A program made the translations under genes and the position numbers. From Rhodoblastus acidophilus (lineage in GTDB: Bacteria; Pseudomonadota; Alphaproteobacteria; Rhizobiales; Beijerinckiaceae), in NCBI RefSeq assembly GCF_025961575.1, contig NZ_JAOQNX010000023.1, positions 25,764-89,763 of the forward strand: DNA of 64,000 nucleotides. Direction: 5' to 3'. Below the pieces are notes generated by a model. The model had not been told where the DNA came from. It searched no databases and saw only the letters and a list, made by a program, of their open reading frames with translations. Positions 42,606-52,047 of this stretch are shown here, one piece after another. The number at the start of each line of letters is the position of its first letter. Within the stretch, counting starts at the first letter, position 1.

Positions 42606-44382
42606 GGGTCCCGTCCTTTTCCAATTGTTCGCCCAGCGCGCCATAGGCGCGCGTCCCCGGCTGAGATTTGGTGATCTTGACCGGCCCATAGCTGATCTCG
42701 GGCGGCCCGTCGCCGCGGTAATGGGCGAGGCTGTGCGCCAGATATTTGTCGTCGTCGCGCTTTTCGAACCCGTCGAGCCGCTGGTGGGCGCCGCGCGATT
42801 CCTTGCGCTCCAGCGCGCTATGGGCCATGGCCTGGGCGACGTCGAGCTGGTAGCCGAGTTCGATGGCGGCGAGCCAGTCGGTGTTCCAGACGTCGGAATG
42901 GTCGTCGAGCGTGATCGCCTTGGCGCGCTGCTTGAGTTCGGCGAGTTTGTCGCAGGTCTCCTGCATTTCCGTCCCGAGACGATAAATGCCGCAGCCCCGC
43001 TCCATGGTCGCCGCCATTTCCTTGCGCAACACGGAATGGCGCTCGCCCCCGCCTTTCTGATCGCGCAGCGCCACGGCCTTGGCGGCGGCGGCCTTGGCCT
43101 GATCGACGAGTTTGTTCGCAACGACCGCCGGCGCCTCCTTGGCGAATTTCACCGCCTGCTCGCCCGCGACCCGGCCGAATACGGTGAGTTCGCCCAGGGA
43201 ATTGGAGCCGAGCCGGTTGGCGCCGTGGATGCCGACGCTGGAACATTCGCCCGCCGCGAACAGGCCGGCGAGCGGCGTGGCGGTCTGGATGTCGGTGATG
43301 ATGCCGCCCATGGTGTAATGCACGGCGGGACGCACCGGGATCGGCGTGTCCGCGGGATCGATCCCCATGAATTCCATGGCGAGGCCGCGAATGAGCGGGA
43401 GGCGCTCCTTCAATTTCGCCAGTCCGAGATGGCGGAGGTCGAGATGAACCGCGGATTCGCCGTTCGGCGTGGTCAGGGTGCGGCCCTTGCGCTCCTCCTG
43501 CCAAAAGGCCTGGCTGAGCCGGTCGCGCGGGCCGAGCTCCATGGTCTTGTTGCGCGGCGTGGTCGTGACCGGGCCGAGACCGTAATCCTGCAGATAGCGA
43601 TAGCCGTCCTTGTTGACGAGGTAACCGCCTTCGCCGCGGCAGGCCTCGCTGAACAGGATGCCCGAGCCCGGCATGCAGGTCGGATGATATTGCACGAATT
43701 CCATATCGCGCAGCGGCACGCCATGGCGGTAGGCGAGCGCCATGCCGTCGCCGGTGACGATGCCGCCATTGGTGTTTTGCCGGAACACGCGTCCGGCGCC
43801 GCCGGTCGCCAGAATGACGGAGCGCGCCAGGATCGTCGTGAACGCGCCGGTCGAGGGCGACAACAGGACCGCGCCCTGCGCGCGCCCGTCGGCGACCAGC
43901 AGGTCGAGACAGAAGGCTTCGTCGAAACGCTTGATCTGCGGATATTTGGTCGAGGTCTGGAACAGCGTGTGGAGGATATGAAACCCGCTGCGATCCGCCG
44001 CGAACCAGGTGCGCTCGATCTTCATGCCGCCGAAGGCGCGCACGTTGATCTCGCCGTCTGGCTTGCGGCTCCAGGGACAGCCCCAATGTTCGAGCTGGAT
44101 CAGTTCGGGGGTCGCCTGGCTGACGAAATATTCGACCACATCCTGCTCGCACAGCCAGTCGCCGCCATGCACGGTGTCGTTGAAATGGTTCTCCAGGGAA
44201 TCGTGCGCCTGGATCACCCCGGCGGAGCCGCCTTCGGCGGCGACCGTGTGGCTGCGCATCGGCAGCACTTTCGAGGCGAGCGCGATGGTGAGCGAGGGAT
44301 CGGCGAGCGTCGCGGCGATCGCCGCCCGCAGGCCGGCGCCGCCCGCGCCAATGATCAGGACGTCAGCCTCAAAGATCTCCAC
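42598..44382 (-). CDS. frdA: Fumarate reductase flavoprotein subunit
   Basis: 594 residues. FAD-binding Rossmann motif IIGAGGAGLRAAIAA (10-24), covalent-FAD histidine in MRSHTVAAEGG (about 45), and active-site regions FVQYHPTCMPGSGIL and GECSSVGIHGANRLGSNSL. Together with FrdBCD it forms an E. coli-type quinol:fumarate reductase that reduces fumarate to succinate as an anaerobic electron sink. First gene of the frdABCD operon; 142 bp of leader precede it. Confidence 0.96.
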   Translation of the reverse strand: MEIFEADVLIIGAGGAGLRAAIAATLADPSLTIALASKVLPMRSHTVAAEGGSAGVIQAHDSLENHFNDTVHGGDWLCEQDVVEYFVSQATPELIQLEHWGCPWSRKPDGEINVRAFGGMKIERTWFAADRSGFHILHTLFQTSTKYPQIKRFDEAFCLDLLVADGRAQGAVLLSPSTGAFTTILARSVILATGGAGRVFRQNTNGGIVTGDGMALAYRHGVPLRDMEFVQYHPTCMPGSGILFSEACRGEGGYLVNKDGYRYLQDYGLGPVTTTPRNKTMELGPRDRLSQAFWQEERKGRTLTTPNGESAVHLDLRHLGLAKLKERLPLIRGLAMEFMGIDPADTPIPVRPAVHYTMGGIITDIQTATPLAGLFAAGECSSVGIHGANRLGSNSLGELTVFGRVAGEQAVKFAKEAPAVVANKLVDQAKAAAAKAVALRDQKGGGERHSVLRKEMAATMERGCGIYRLGTEMQETCDKLAELKQRAKAITLDDHSDVWNTDWLAAIELGYQLDVAQAMAHSALERKESRGAHQRLDGFEKRDDDKYLAHSLAHYRGDGPPEISYGPVKITKSQPGTRAYGALGEQLEKDGTHA

Positions 44383-44524
44383 GGCGGGCTCCGTTCACAA
44401 AGGGAAGGCGCTGTCCCGCGGAGCGGGCAGTGACCGGGCGATCATAACAGGCCTTTCCGGTTTCTCCAGAAGGCTGAGACAAATGAAAAAGGTATTTCTA
44501 CAAAAATTCACGTCGCTCACGCGC

Positions 44525-45343
44525 TCAAAAGGTGTCGGCGGTTTTCATGAAGGCGCGCAGCAGGCGGCGCATCGGCACCAGGGCGGACAAAGCGTTCTTT
44601 TGAATTTCGGCGAGGCTGGGCGGCTCCGAGGCCTGCAATCCCGTGGAGGAATGCGACGCCGCCACCACCGCCGCCGCGCGCAAGCCAAGGGCGCGCGCCA
44701 CGATGATTTCGGGCGCGACGCCGAAGCCGATGGCGTCGGCGCCCATCTGCCGCGCCGCGCGCGCTTCGGAGGGCGTGGGGAAGGTCGGCCCGGTCGTCCA
44801 GAGGAACACGCCCTCCTGGATCGGCGCGCCCGCGGCGGCGGCGGCGCGCTTGATGCGCCGTTGCAGGCGGGCGTCATAGGCGTCGTGCAGCGAGAACACG
44901 TTGTCGTGGCCGGCGAGGCCGATCAGCGGATTCAGGCCGAACAGCGCGATATGGTCGGTGACCATCATCAGATTGCCGGGATAAAGGTCGGCCCTGGAGG
45001 AGCCGGCCGTGGCGAAGATCAGGAGATATTTGGCCCCGAGCGTTTTCGCGGTTTCCAGCGGCGTCAGCATGCAGGTGGGGTCGCCGGCGCCGTAGAAATG
45101 CGCCTGCCCGTGCAGCATCATGACATTGGCGCCCTCGACCGCGCCGATGCTCACGCGTCCGGTCACGCCGGGTTCGTCGGCGGGGGAGAAACCGGGGAGT
45201 TCGGCATAGTCGACGCTCACCCCCCCGGTCGGCGTTTCGGAAAATCCCCCCAGCCCGAAGCCGAGGAGAACGGCGAAATCGACGGGCGCGACCGCTCCAC
45301 GCGCGCGCAAAATGGCTGCGGCCTGTTCAGCGTTATTCGACAT
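44525..45343 (-). CDS. Purine-nucleoside phosphorylase (trimeric class)
   Basis: 272 residues. Cleaves purine ribonucleosides with phosphate to free base and ribose-1-phosphate. The family landmarks are present but varied: GFGLGGF instead of GSGLG, HGQAHFYGAG for the phosphate/ribose loop, FATAGSSRADL, and GPTFPTPSEARAARQMGADAIGFG for the base pocket. The nonstandard motifs mean substrate preference is uncertain. It overlaps the cytidine deaminase gene by 11 bp. Confidence 0.85.
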   Translation of the reverse strand: MSNNAEQAAAILRARGAVAPVDFAVLLGFGLGGFSETPTGGVSVDYAELPGFSPADEPGVTGRVSIGAVEGANVMMLHGQAHFYGAGDPTCMLTPLETAKTLGAKYLLIFATAGSSRADLYPGNLMMVTDHIALFGLNPLIGLAGHDNVFSLHDAYDARLQRRIKRAAAAAGAPIQEGVFLWTTGPTFPTPSEARAARQMGADAIGFGVAPEIIVARALGLRAAAVVAASHSSTGLQASEPPSLAEIQKNALSALVPMRRLLRAFMKTADTF

Positions 45344-45752
45344 CGGCGTTCCCGTTGAGATCCTCCGGCCCGAAAGCGTGGGGCAGCAGTTCGGAAAGAC
45401 TGTGACGGCTGCACGCCCCAGACGCGTCCGCGAGATAGACTAGCATCGAACCCTTAGCGAATTCGGACATGCGCTGCCGGCAGGCGCCGCAGGGCGCGAT
45501 CCGTTTGGGCCCCAGAACCAGCATCTCCAGAATCTCCCGGTCGCCGCCGGCGACCATGGCGGCGATCGCCGAGGTTTCGGCGCAAACGCCCAAGGGGTAA
45601 GCGGCGTTTTCGACATTCGCGCCGGAATAGACGGCGCCGCTCGCCGCGCGCAGCGCCGCGCCGACCTGGAAACGCGAATAGGGCGCATGGGCGCGTCCGC
45701 GCGCCTGTTTCGCTTGTTCGAACAATTCAGCCAGAAATTCGTTCACGCGCAA
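45333..45752 (-). CDS. cdd: Cytidine deaminase
   Basis: 139 residues. Zn-dependent deamination of cytidine and deoxycytidine. Catalytic motifs are C57-A-E59 (GVCAETSA) and P87-C88-GAC91 (APCGACRQ), with the three cysteine zinc ligands of the tetrameric class. Forms a nucleoside-salvage operon with the downstream phosphorylase (overlapping). Confidence 0.96.
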   Translation of the reverse strand: MRVNEFLAELFEQAKQARGRAHAPYSRFQVGAALRAASGAVYSGANVENAAYPLGVCAETSAIAAMVAGGDREILEMLVLGPKRIAPCGACRQRMSEFAKGSMLVYLADASGACSRHSLSELLPHAFGPEDLNGNADVE

Positions 45753-45758
45753 ATCCCG

Positions 45759-46577
45759 TCAGAATCGGCGCCACAGTCCGATCAGCGCGCCATATTCGCG
45801 ATAGGCGTTGACGCCGGCAAGGGTGGCGAAGCCGCCGAATTGCACGCGCCAATTTTCGTTCAAGGCGTAGACGAGGCTCAGTTGCGCCTTCGACTGCGCC
45901 CAGCGCGGATAGGACGGGCTGCTGGAGGGCCCCGACACAACATTGAAACTCTGCGCCAGCACCATCAAATCAGGGCGCGCGTAAACACCCAGGCTGACAT
46001 CGGCATGGACTTCGTTGGGCGGCGGACCGCCGCGAAAGCGATAGCCCAGGGCGACATCGACGAAGGCCGGCAGCGCGCCGATGGAGAAATTCTTGCCGCC
46101 GAGAAAACGAAAATCGAAATCGACGTTCTGCGAACCGCTGAGCGAGGCGTTGGCGGCCCCGCCTGTGCCGGGAATCTGCGCCTGGGCCTGAACCGAGATC
46201 ACCGAGACATCGTTCCGCCAGACCCGGCCGCGCACGCCGATTTCGCTGTTGCCCAGGCCGGTGAATGTCTGGTTGTCCGGCGCGCCGAGCGTCGAGCTCT
46301 GCACCGAGGGCTTCACCGTCGCGGCGAGCCAGTCGGCGAGCCCGTAATCCAGATAGATCGACGCCTGCAACGAGCGGTATTTTGGCGTCGGCGTGAATTG
46401 GCCGACCTGGTTGAAGCCGGCGTTCGACTGGTCGAACAGGGTGGTGACGATCACCTCGCCATGCCCGGCCTCCGGGGTCCAGGCCCCGGCGAGCGCCGGC
46501 GCCGCGGCGAGACAAAGGGCGCACGCACAGACGGGCGCGAACACTTTTCCACGTGAGCGCGGATCGCCAAGGCGCAT
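45759..46577 (-). CDS. Outer-membrane beta-barrel protein, unknown
   Basis: 272 residues. Signal peptide with cleavage after ALA (about 29), then regular alternating amphipathic strands with many aromatics and a C-terminal phenylalanine (ALIGLWRRF), the assembly signal for BAM. Resembles the transporter/phenol-degradation MetA-like barrel proteins. It ends 6 bp before cdd begins, so it may share a transcript with the salvage genes. Substrate unknown. Confidence 0.75.
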   Translation of the reverse strand: MRLGDPRSRGKVFAPVCACALCLAAAPALAGAWTPEAGHGEVIVTTLFDQSNAGFNQVGQFTPTPKYRSLQASIYLDYGLADWLAATVKPSVQSSTLGAPDNQTFTGLGNSEIGVRGRVWRNDVSVISVQAQAQIPGTGGAANASLSGSQNVDFDFRFLGGKNFSIGALPAFVDVALGYRFRGGPPPNEVHADVSLGVYARPDLMVLAQSFNVVSGPSSSPSYPRWAQSKAQLSLVYALNENWRVQFGGFATLAGVNAYREYGALIGLWRRF

Positions 46578-46897
46578 GGGTCGCGTCCTGTCTTGGTGAC
46601 GCAGGTGAAAGCGTCTACAGAACTATGGGCTTCCCTGAAAAACGGACAAGCGTGAATGCAACCTGTTTTTGCAAATGCGCGCAATACAACCTTGCGATGC
46701 GTAATCCAAAGGCGCGCCTGCGGCCTTTTCGACCTTTGCTTCGCGCGCCTGCGCCGCTATGGTTTCTGGTCGCGGAGCTGGGGGGCCGTTGCGCGCGGGG
46801 CGATCTCGCGCGCGCAGGTTTCGCGCGTCCGGCGATGGTTTGCAGCGCCCCGGCTTGTCTCAGGTCCGGCGCGGGTATTTCGGTCGGGTGGACGCAC
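46578..46897. other. Divergent intergenic region
   Basis: 320 bp between the outer-membrane protein gene (minus) and ogt (plus). Contains an open frame continuous with ogt, but with composition unlike a protein. Promoters for both genes are expected here; none is clear. Confidence 0.45.
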
Positions 46898-47476
46898 ATG
46901 GCGAGCGGGACGCGAAAGGCCAGAAAGCCTGAGGCAAACGGCGAAGACGTCGTCTACGGGTTCGGCGATACGGTTCTGGGTTCGGCGCTGGCGGCCGTTT
47001 CGCCGCGCGGCCTCTGCGCCCTGCTGTTCGGCGAGCAGCCCAAGAAACTGACGAAGGAATTGCGCGCGCTCTATCCCGGGGCGCAGCCGGCGCCCGAGGC
47101 GACGCTGCAACCGGCCATCAAGGCCGCCCGCGACATCGCCGAGCAGCCCTGGCGTCCCTTCGCCCTACCGCTGGACATAGAAGGCACCGAGTTTCAGCTT
47201 CGGGTCTGGACGGCGCTGCGCGACATTCCTCCGGGCATGACCGTCAGCTATGCCGAAGTGGCGCAACGGATCGGCGCCCCCAAGGCCTTGCGCGCCGTCG
47301 CCGGCGCCTGCGCCGCCAACCATCTCGCCATCGTCATCCCCTGCCACCGGGTGCTGCGGCTCAATGGCTCGCTCTCCGGCTACCGCTGGGGCCGGGAGCG
47401 CAAGCTGCGCCTGATCGAACTGGAGAAAGGCGCGGGCCCGCCTGCGCCGGAGGCGCGCGTCACCGCAAGTCCATGA
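46898..47476 (+). CDS. ogt: Methylated-DNA-protein-cysteine methyltransferase
   Basis: 192 residues. Suicidal repair of O6-alkylguanine. Acceptor cysteine C149 in IVIPCHRVL; DNA-binding helix-turn-helix in SYAEVAQRIGAPKALRAVAGACAAN with the arginine finger. The N-terminal domain is short, as in Ogt. The ATG begins MASGTRKARKPEANG; the long open frame upstream is not conserved. Its 3' end overlaps the next, convergent gene by 17 bp. Confidence 0.93.
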   Translation: MASGTRKARKPEANGEDVVYGFGDTVLGSALAAVSPRGLCALLFGEQPKKLTKELRALYPGAQPAPEATLQPAIKAARDIAEQPWRPFALPLDIEGTEFQLRVWTALRDIPPGMTVSYAEVAQRIGAPKALRAVAGACAANHLAIVIPCHRVLRLNGSLSGYRWGRERKLRLIELEKGAGPPAPEARVTASP

Positions 47477-48614
47477 TCGAGCTTGGGCCGGTTTTCCGCC
47501 CGCGCGCGCCGAGCACCACGGACGCGGAGGCGGGATCGGCGGCGGCGCCCGCGGCGTCCTGTTCGTCTTCGGGCCAGGGCAAGCGGACGAACGAACGCCA
47601 GGATGGGCCGGCGTCGACGAATTCGACGCTTCTGTCGGTGAGGCGCGGCCGGGCGCATTGTTCGGCGCGCGGCGCCTCCTCCGTTTCAGGTTTTAACGCG
47701 CGACAGACCAACTCGCCTTGTCGGCGCCACTCGCCCATCCACAGGCTCACCGTATGGCGCGCCAGCCGGGAGGCCTGGAAAACCTGCCCGTTCGGCGCGA
47801 AAAAAGTCACCTGACGGTCCGCGTCGCGGCGTTGACGCGCGAGCAGGACGCCGACGAAGCTGCGCGCGCCAGCAGCCGCGTCCGGCTCCTGGGTCCATTC
47901 GGCGCCGGGCTTGCCTTCGAGCAGCGGGATGAAGCCGGGGACCTCCAGGAGGTTGCCGCGCAACAATTGCGCGGTCGCGCCCAGGCCCTCGACCGAGCCG
48001 ATCGGCTCGCCCTCCTTCAAGGCGGCGATCCTCTCCGGCAATTCGCTCGGGGCGCCTTTCTGGAGCTGTTCGTTCAGGCGAACGACGAGATAGAAACATT
48101 CGCGCTTGTCGTCGCCCAGGCTGCGGCACAAGCGGTCGTCGTCCCGGCTCCAGAGCCGCGCCTCCAGGTTCTTGCCGCCGGATTCGGCCACGATTCCGCG
48201 CGAGGCGAAATAAAGACTGCGATTCTCGTCGTCGGGGGCGGCGAATTCCAGCGTATTGTCGACGACGATCCCGACGGCGTCGGCGCCCTGCAGCGTCGCG
48301 GGCGTGACCTCCTGGGGCGACGCGAGCTTGGCCTTTTCCGCCTCCGCCTTTTTCGCCGCTTCGTCGTCGCGCGGTCTCGGCTCGGCGGCCGCCTGAGCGG
48401 GCGGCGGCGCCTCGGCGGCGCCCCCCGCCGGTCCCGCCTCCTCGCCCATGAAAGCGTCCGCGTTGCCGGCCGCCCTCGCGCCATGCTTTTTCTTCGGCTC
48501 ATGCGACGCCAAGACGAAGGCGCCGGGCGCCTGGTATTGCAGGAACATGCCGCCGACAAAGCCGACGGCGAGCAGCAGGGCGACGGCCCGGAGCTTGTAG
48601 GGGTCTTTCTTCAT
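47460..48614 (-). CDS. Membrane-anchored protein of unknown function
   Basis: 384 residues. One N-terminal transmembrane helix (about 9-26, AVALLLAVGFVGGMFLQY), an Ala/Pro/Glu/Lys-rich flexible linker (about 55-110), and a soluble domain with regular beta-like segments (GIVVDNTLEFAAPDDENRSLYFASRG, RECFYLVVRLNEQL). Three cysteines lie in LCRSL, RECFY and LVCRAL. No family recognised. Convergent and overlapping with ogt. Confidence 0.65.
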   Translation of the reverse strand: MKKDPYKLRAVALLLAVGFVGGMFLQYQAPGAFVLASHEPKKKHGARAAGNADAFMGEEAGPAGGAAEAPPPAQAAAEPRPRDDEAAKKAEAEKAKLASPQEVTPATLQGADAVGIVVDNTLEFAAPDDENRSLYFASRGIVAESGGKNLEARLWSRDDDRLCRSLGDDKRECFYLVVRLNEQLQKGAPSELPERIAALKEGEPIGSVEGLGATAQLLRGNLLEVPGFIPLLEGKPGAEWTQEPDAAAGARSFVGVLLARQRRDADRQVTFFAPNGQVFQASRLARHTVSLWMGEWRRQGELVCRALKPETEEAPRAEQCARPRLTDRSVEFVDAGPSWRSFVRLPWPEDEQDAAGAAADPASASVVLGARGRKTGPSSIMDLR

Positions 48615-48769
48615 GCTCCCCTGTCCCGAAGAGGCGATTTCCAAGCCCAAACTAGTTCCCAAGCGTAAAATTTGGGTTGAACGCGCCGTTTGGCGCCCGA
48701 GGCGAGAGGCCTTAAAATTAATTTCAGCTTTTGACGGTTTTCTTGGGCAAGCCCGAAGAGGAACCTGCC

Positions 48770-48970
48770 GTGGACCAGCCTCAGACCGCAACGACCAATG
48801 ATCTCGCCCTCATCCTGCCCTTGATCCTGCTCGCCTTATTGGCCGTCGGTTATGCGCTGAACGCCGTTCTGCGCGACAAGGGGCTCGGCATTTTCGGCAA
48901 TGGCGCGGTGATGATGGTTGGCATGGTGGGCGGGGTCCTGTTCATGAACTACATCCAGTCCTTAGGCTGA
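48770..48970 (+). CDS. Small membrane protein, unknown
   Basis: 66 residues from GTG 48770, with GAGGA 7 nt upstream. Two hydrophobic helices: LALILPLILLALLAVGYAL and VMMVGMVGGVLFMNYI. No family recognised. A longer in-frame TTG start is not supported. A short hairpin GAAAGCG/CGCTTTC follows at 48991-49008. Confidence 0.55.
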   Translation: MDQPQTATTNDLALILPLILLALLAVGYALNAVLRDKGLGIFGNGAVMMVGMVGGVLFMNYIQSLG

Positions 48971-49067
48971 AGATATTGGGCTGAAGAGCCGAAAGCGCCG
49001 TCGCTTTCCCTCGGCGGCGATTTCCTGTAGACGCGCAGGCAATGTCTCGTGTCTGCGGAGAAGATCG

Positions 49068-50015
49068 TTGAGCTCCACCTCACGCCACGCCAAGGTCATC
49101 ATCATCGGCTCCGGGCCCGCCGGCTATACCGCGGGCATCTACGCCGCCCGCGCCATGCTCAAGCCGCTGCTGATCTCCGGCTATGACGCCGGCGGACAGC
49201 TCATGATCACCACGGATGTCGAGAATTATCCCGGCTTCGCCGAGCCGATCCAGGGCCCGTGGCTGATGGAGCAGATGCGCGCGCAAGCCGAGCATGTCGG
49301 CGTGGACTTCGAATCCGACCATATCGTCGCCGCCGATTTCTCCAGCCGGCCGTTCCGGCTCACCGGCGATTCCGGGACCGTCTACACCGCCGATGCGGTG
49401 ATCATCGCCACCGGCGCCAAGGCGCAATGGCTGGGGACGCCGACCGAAGAGAAATTCAAGGGGTTCGGCGTGTCGGCCTGCGCCACCTGCGACGGTTTCT
49501 TCTTCCGGGGCAAGCCGGTGATCGTCGTCGGCGGCGGCAATTCGGCGGTGGAGGAGGCGCTCTACCTCGCCAATATCGCCTCGAAGGTCACTCTCGTTCA
49601 TCGCCGCGACTCCCTGCGCAGCGAAAAAATCCTTCAGGAGCGGCTGTTCGCGACGAAAAACGTGGAAATCCGCTGGAACCGGGTCATCGACGAGATCATC
49701 GGGTCGGAGTCCCCGCTTTCGGTCGAGCGCGTGCGGCTGCGCGACGTCGTCAGCGGCGCGACGGAGGAGGTCGCGGCGGAGGGCGTGTTCGTCGCCATCG
49801 GCCACAAGCCGGCGACCGAGCTTTTCGCCGGCCAACTGGCGCTCAAGCCCGGCGGCTACATCAAGACGGCCCCGGATTCGACCGCGACCAACATTGCGGG
49901 CGTGTTCGCCGCCGGCGATGTCGCCGACGACAAATACCGCCAGGCGGTGACGGCGGCCGGGCTCGGCTGCATGGCGGCGCTGGAGGCGGAGCGGTGGCTG
50001 GTGGCGCAGGCCTGA
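49068..50015 (+). CDS. trxB: Thioredoxin-disulfide reductase
   Basis: 315 residues, typical of the low-Mr family. FAD motif IIGSGPAGYTAG, redox-active CATC (138-141) within the NADPH domain, NADPH motif VVGGGNSAVEEAL, and the closing FAD contact GVFAAGDVADDKYRQ. Reduces thioredoxin with NADPH. Starts at TTG 49068 with GGAG 9 nt upstream. Confidence 0.97.
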   Translation: MSSTSRHAKVIIIGSGPAGYTAGIYAARAMLKPLLISGYDAGGQLMITTDVENYPGFAEPIQGPWLMEQMRAQAEHVGVDFESDHIVAADFSSRPFRLTGDSGTVYTADAVIIATGAKAQWLGTPTEEKFKGFGVSACATCDGFFFRGKPVIVVGGGNSAVEEALYLANIASKVTLVHRRDSLRSEKILQERLFATKNVEIRWNRVIDEIIGSESPLSVERVRLRDVVSGATEEVAAEGVFVAIGHKPATELFAGQLALKPGGYIKTAPDSTATNIAGVFAAGDVADDKYRQAVTAAGLGCMAALEAERWLVAQA

Positions 50016-50171
50016 GGTCACTGAGTCGACGCTACGTCAAGTGGCGAAGGTTAGGAATATTCTGGTTTCTTTAACGGTTCTTCGCGCATGATCGCGCCAG
50101 AATAGCGCGGAAATCCGCGTGAAAGGCATGCGTCCAGCGAGGCGCGTGCGGGGCAAGCCGGGGCGCACGTG

Positions 50172-50558
50172 ATGAAACAGGGGCTGGTCGTCGACGATTC
50201 CGCCGTCATCCGCAGGGTGACGGGCCGCATTCTCGAAATGATGGGCTTCGACAGCACGGAACTCGACGATGGGGCCAAGGCGCTGGACCATTGTCTGGCC
50301 GCCATGCCCGACGCCATTCTGCTCGACTGGAACATGCCCAATGTCGACACGATCGAACTGTTGCGCAAGCTGCGCCGCGTGCCCGGCGGAAACCAGTGCA
50401 AGATCCTGTTCGTCGTCACCGAGAACGATCCGATGCTGATCGGCCGGGCGCTGCGCGCCGGCGCCGACGACATTTTGCTCAAGCCCTACGACCATCACGC
50501 GGTGCAGGAAAAATTCGAGGAGCTGGGTCTGATCGAGCGTCAGGCGCAAGCCTCCTGA
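50172..50558 (+). CDS. Single-domain response regulator (CheY-like)
   Basis: 128 residues, receiver domain only. The acidic pocket is DD (8-9), the phosphoacceptor aspartate sits in ILLDWNMP (about 52), the conserved Thr in FVVTEND, and Lys in LLKPYDHH. No DNA-binding output, so it likely acts by protein contact like CheY, DivK or CpdR. A cognate kinase is not in the window. Start taken at the ATG directly after an in-frame GTG. Confidence 0.92.
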   Translation: MKQGLVVDDSAVIRRVTGRILEMMGFDSTELDDGAKALDHCLAAMPDAILLDWNMPNVDTIELLRKLRRVPGGNQCKILFVVTENDPMLIGRALRAGADDILLKPYDHHAVQEKFEELGLIERQAQAS

Positions 50559-50663
50559 ATTTTCGCGGGTCGCGCGCAAAACCTTGGCGCTTGCGCCGAA
50601 GCTTCCTATCTGTGCTTTAATGCCCGGGCGCGTGGCGCATCGGCGCGCGGTCAGGAGGCTGTC

Positions 50664-51038
50664 ATGATCGGATTTCTGCTTCGCGCCCTCGTGGTCGCAT
50701 TCGGCCTGGCGGTCGCCTCGCGGATCATTCCCGGCGTATCCTACAGTTCCACGGAAAGCCTGCTGTGGGCGGCGGTGCTGCTCGGCGTCGCCAACGCCAT
50801 CATCCGGCCGATCCTGGTCGTCCTCACCATTCCCATCACCATTCTGACGCTCGGCCTGTTCCTGGTCGTCATCAATGGTCTGATGATCGAACTGGTCGCC
50901 CATTTCCTCGACGGTTTTGCGGTCGCCGGGCTGGGCTCGGCCATTCTGGCGTCGCTGGTGGTGAGCGTGGTCAGCTGGCTGGTCTCCTGGTTCGTCGGCC
51001 CGCGCGGGCAGGTCGAGATCATCGTCGTGCGGCGCTGA
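50664..51038 (+). CDS. YvlD/phage-holin-4-like membrane protein
   Basis: 124 residues with four transmembrane helices, matching the small YvlD-like membrane protein family (annotated as phage holin family), for example LGVANAIIRPILVVLTIPITILTLGLF. Its stop is 6 bp before the SPFH gene, so the two are probably co-expressed. Despite the family name nothing else phage-like is nearby. Confidence 0.88.
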   Translation: MIGFLLRALVVAFGLAVASRIIPGVSYSSTESLLWAAVLLGVANAIIRPILVVLTIPITILTLGLFLVVINGLMIELVAHFLDGFAVAGLGSAILASLVVSVVSWLVSWFVGPRGQVEIIVVRR

Positions 51039-51043
51039 ACGGT

Positions 51044-51955
51044 ATGGACGCCTATCTCGTCAACGGCGTTCTCGCCGCGGGCCTGGCTGTGATCCTGGCG
51101 CTGGTCGTCAGCTCTTTCTTCACCGTGCAGACGGCTGAAATGGCGGTGATCACCCGGTTCGGCCGTTATGTGCGCAGCGCCGAGGCCGGCCTCAACTGGA
51201 AGATTCCGCTGATCGAGAGCGTCGCCGGGCGCATGAGCCTGCGCGTCAACCAGATCGCGCTCACCATGGAGACCAAGACCCGCGACAATGTCTTCGTCAC
51301 CATCCCGATTTCGGTGCAGACGAAGGTGCGCGCCGAAAAAGTCTTCGCCGCCTTTTACAGCCTGTCCGACCCGGAAGCGCAGATCCGCGCCTATGTCGAG
51401 CAGGTGGTGCTCGGCCACGTCCCCGGCATGACGCTCGACGAGGTGTTCGCCAGCCAGTCCGGCATTGCGGCGGCGGTGAAGCGCGAACTCGATGTCGACA
51501 TGGCGGCGTTCGGCTTCGAGATCATCAATGTGCTGGTCACCGACATCATTCCGGACGCCAAGGTGAAGTCGGCGATGAACGATATCAACGCCGCCCAGCG
51601 CGAGCAGGTGGCGGCGGCGGCGCGCGGCGAGGCCGAGAAGATTCTGGTGGTGAAGAAGGCGGAGGCCGAGGCGGAATCGAAAGCCTTGCAGGGCGAGGGC
51701 ATCGCCAACCAGCGCCGGGCGATCATCGAGGGTTTGCGCGGCTCGATCGAGGATTTCCAGAAATCGCTCGGCGACACCAGCGCCCGCGAAGTCATGCAAC
51801 TCGTTCTGGTGACCCAATATTTCGATACGTTGAAATCCATCGGCGAGCTGAACAAGACCAACACTTTGTTCCTGTCGCATTCGCCGAGCGCGGTGCAATC
51901 GGTCTCCGACCAGATCCTGCAGGCGATCCTGGCGGGGGAGAAGGCGAAGGGCTGA
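51044..51955 (+). CDS. SPFH/Band 7 membrane-scaffold protein
   Basis: 303 residues. One N-terminal membrane helix (VNGVLAAGLAVILALVVSSFF), a Band 7 domain (about 28-190), then an Ala/Glu-rich coiled coil (AAQREQVAAAARGEAEKILVVKKAEAEAES). Similar to the HIR/prohibitin-like group that forms oligomeric rings and flotillin-like rafts. Follows the YvlD-like gene by 5 bp. Confidence 0.92.
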   Translation: MDAYLVNGVLAAGLAVILALVVSSFFTVQTAEMAVITRFGRYVRSAEAGLNWKIPLIESVAGRMSLRVNQIALTMETKTRDNVFVTIPISVQTKVRAEKVFAAFYSLSDPEAQIRAYVEQVVLGHVPGMTLDEVFASQSGIAAAVKRELDVDMAAFGFEIINVLVTDIIPDAKVKSAMNDINAAQREQVAAAARGEAEKILVVKKAEAEAESKALQGEGIANQRRAIIEGLRGSIEDFQKSLGDTSAREVMQLVLVTQYFDTLKSIGELNKTNTLFLSHSPSAVQSVSDQILQAILAGEKAKG

Positions 51956-52047
51956 TTTCGCGCGCGACTCTATGCCATTTGAGACAATCGGACGGAAAAC
52001 GTTCCTGCTAAGCTCGGACGATGTGTTTGCGCGAAGGAGGACGAGCG

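Noticed and set aside
46553..46897. N-terminal extension of ogt by 115 codons
   Set aside because: The extension overlaps the divergent outer-membrane gene and has no family similarity; Ogt proteins start near MASGTRKA.
50664..51038. Prophage remnant suggested by the holin-family label
   Set aside because: The YvlD-like family is chromosomal and widespread; no other phage gene is nearby and the gene pairs with an SPFH protein.
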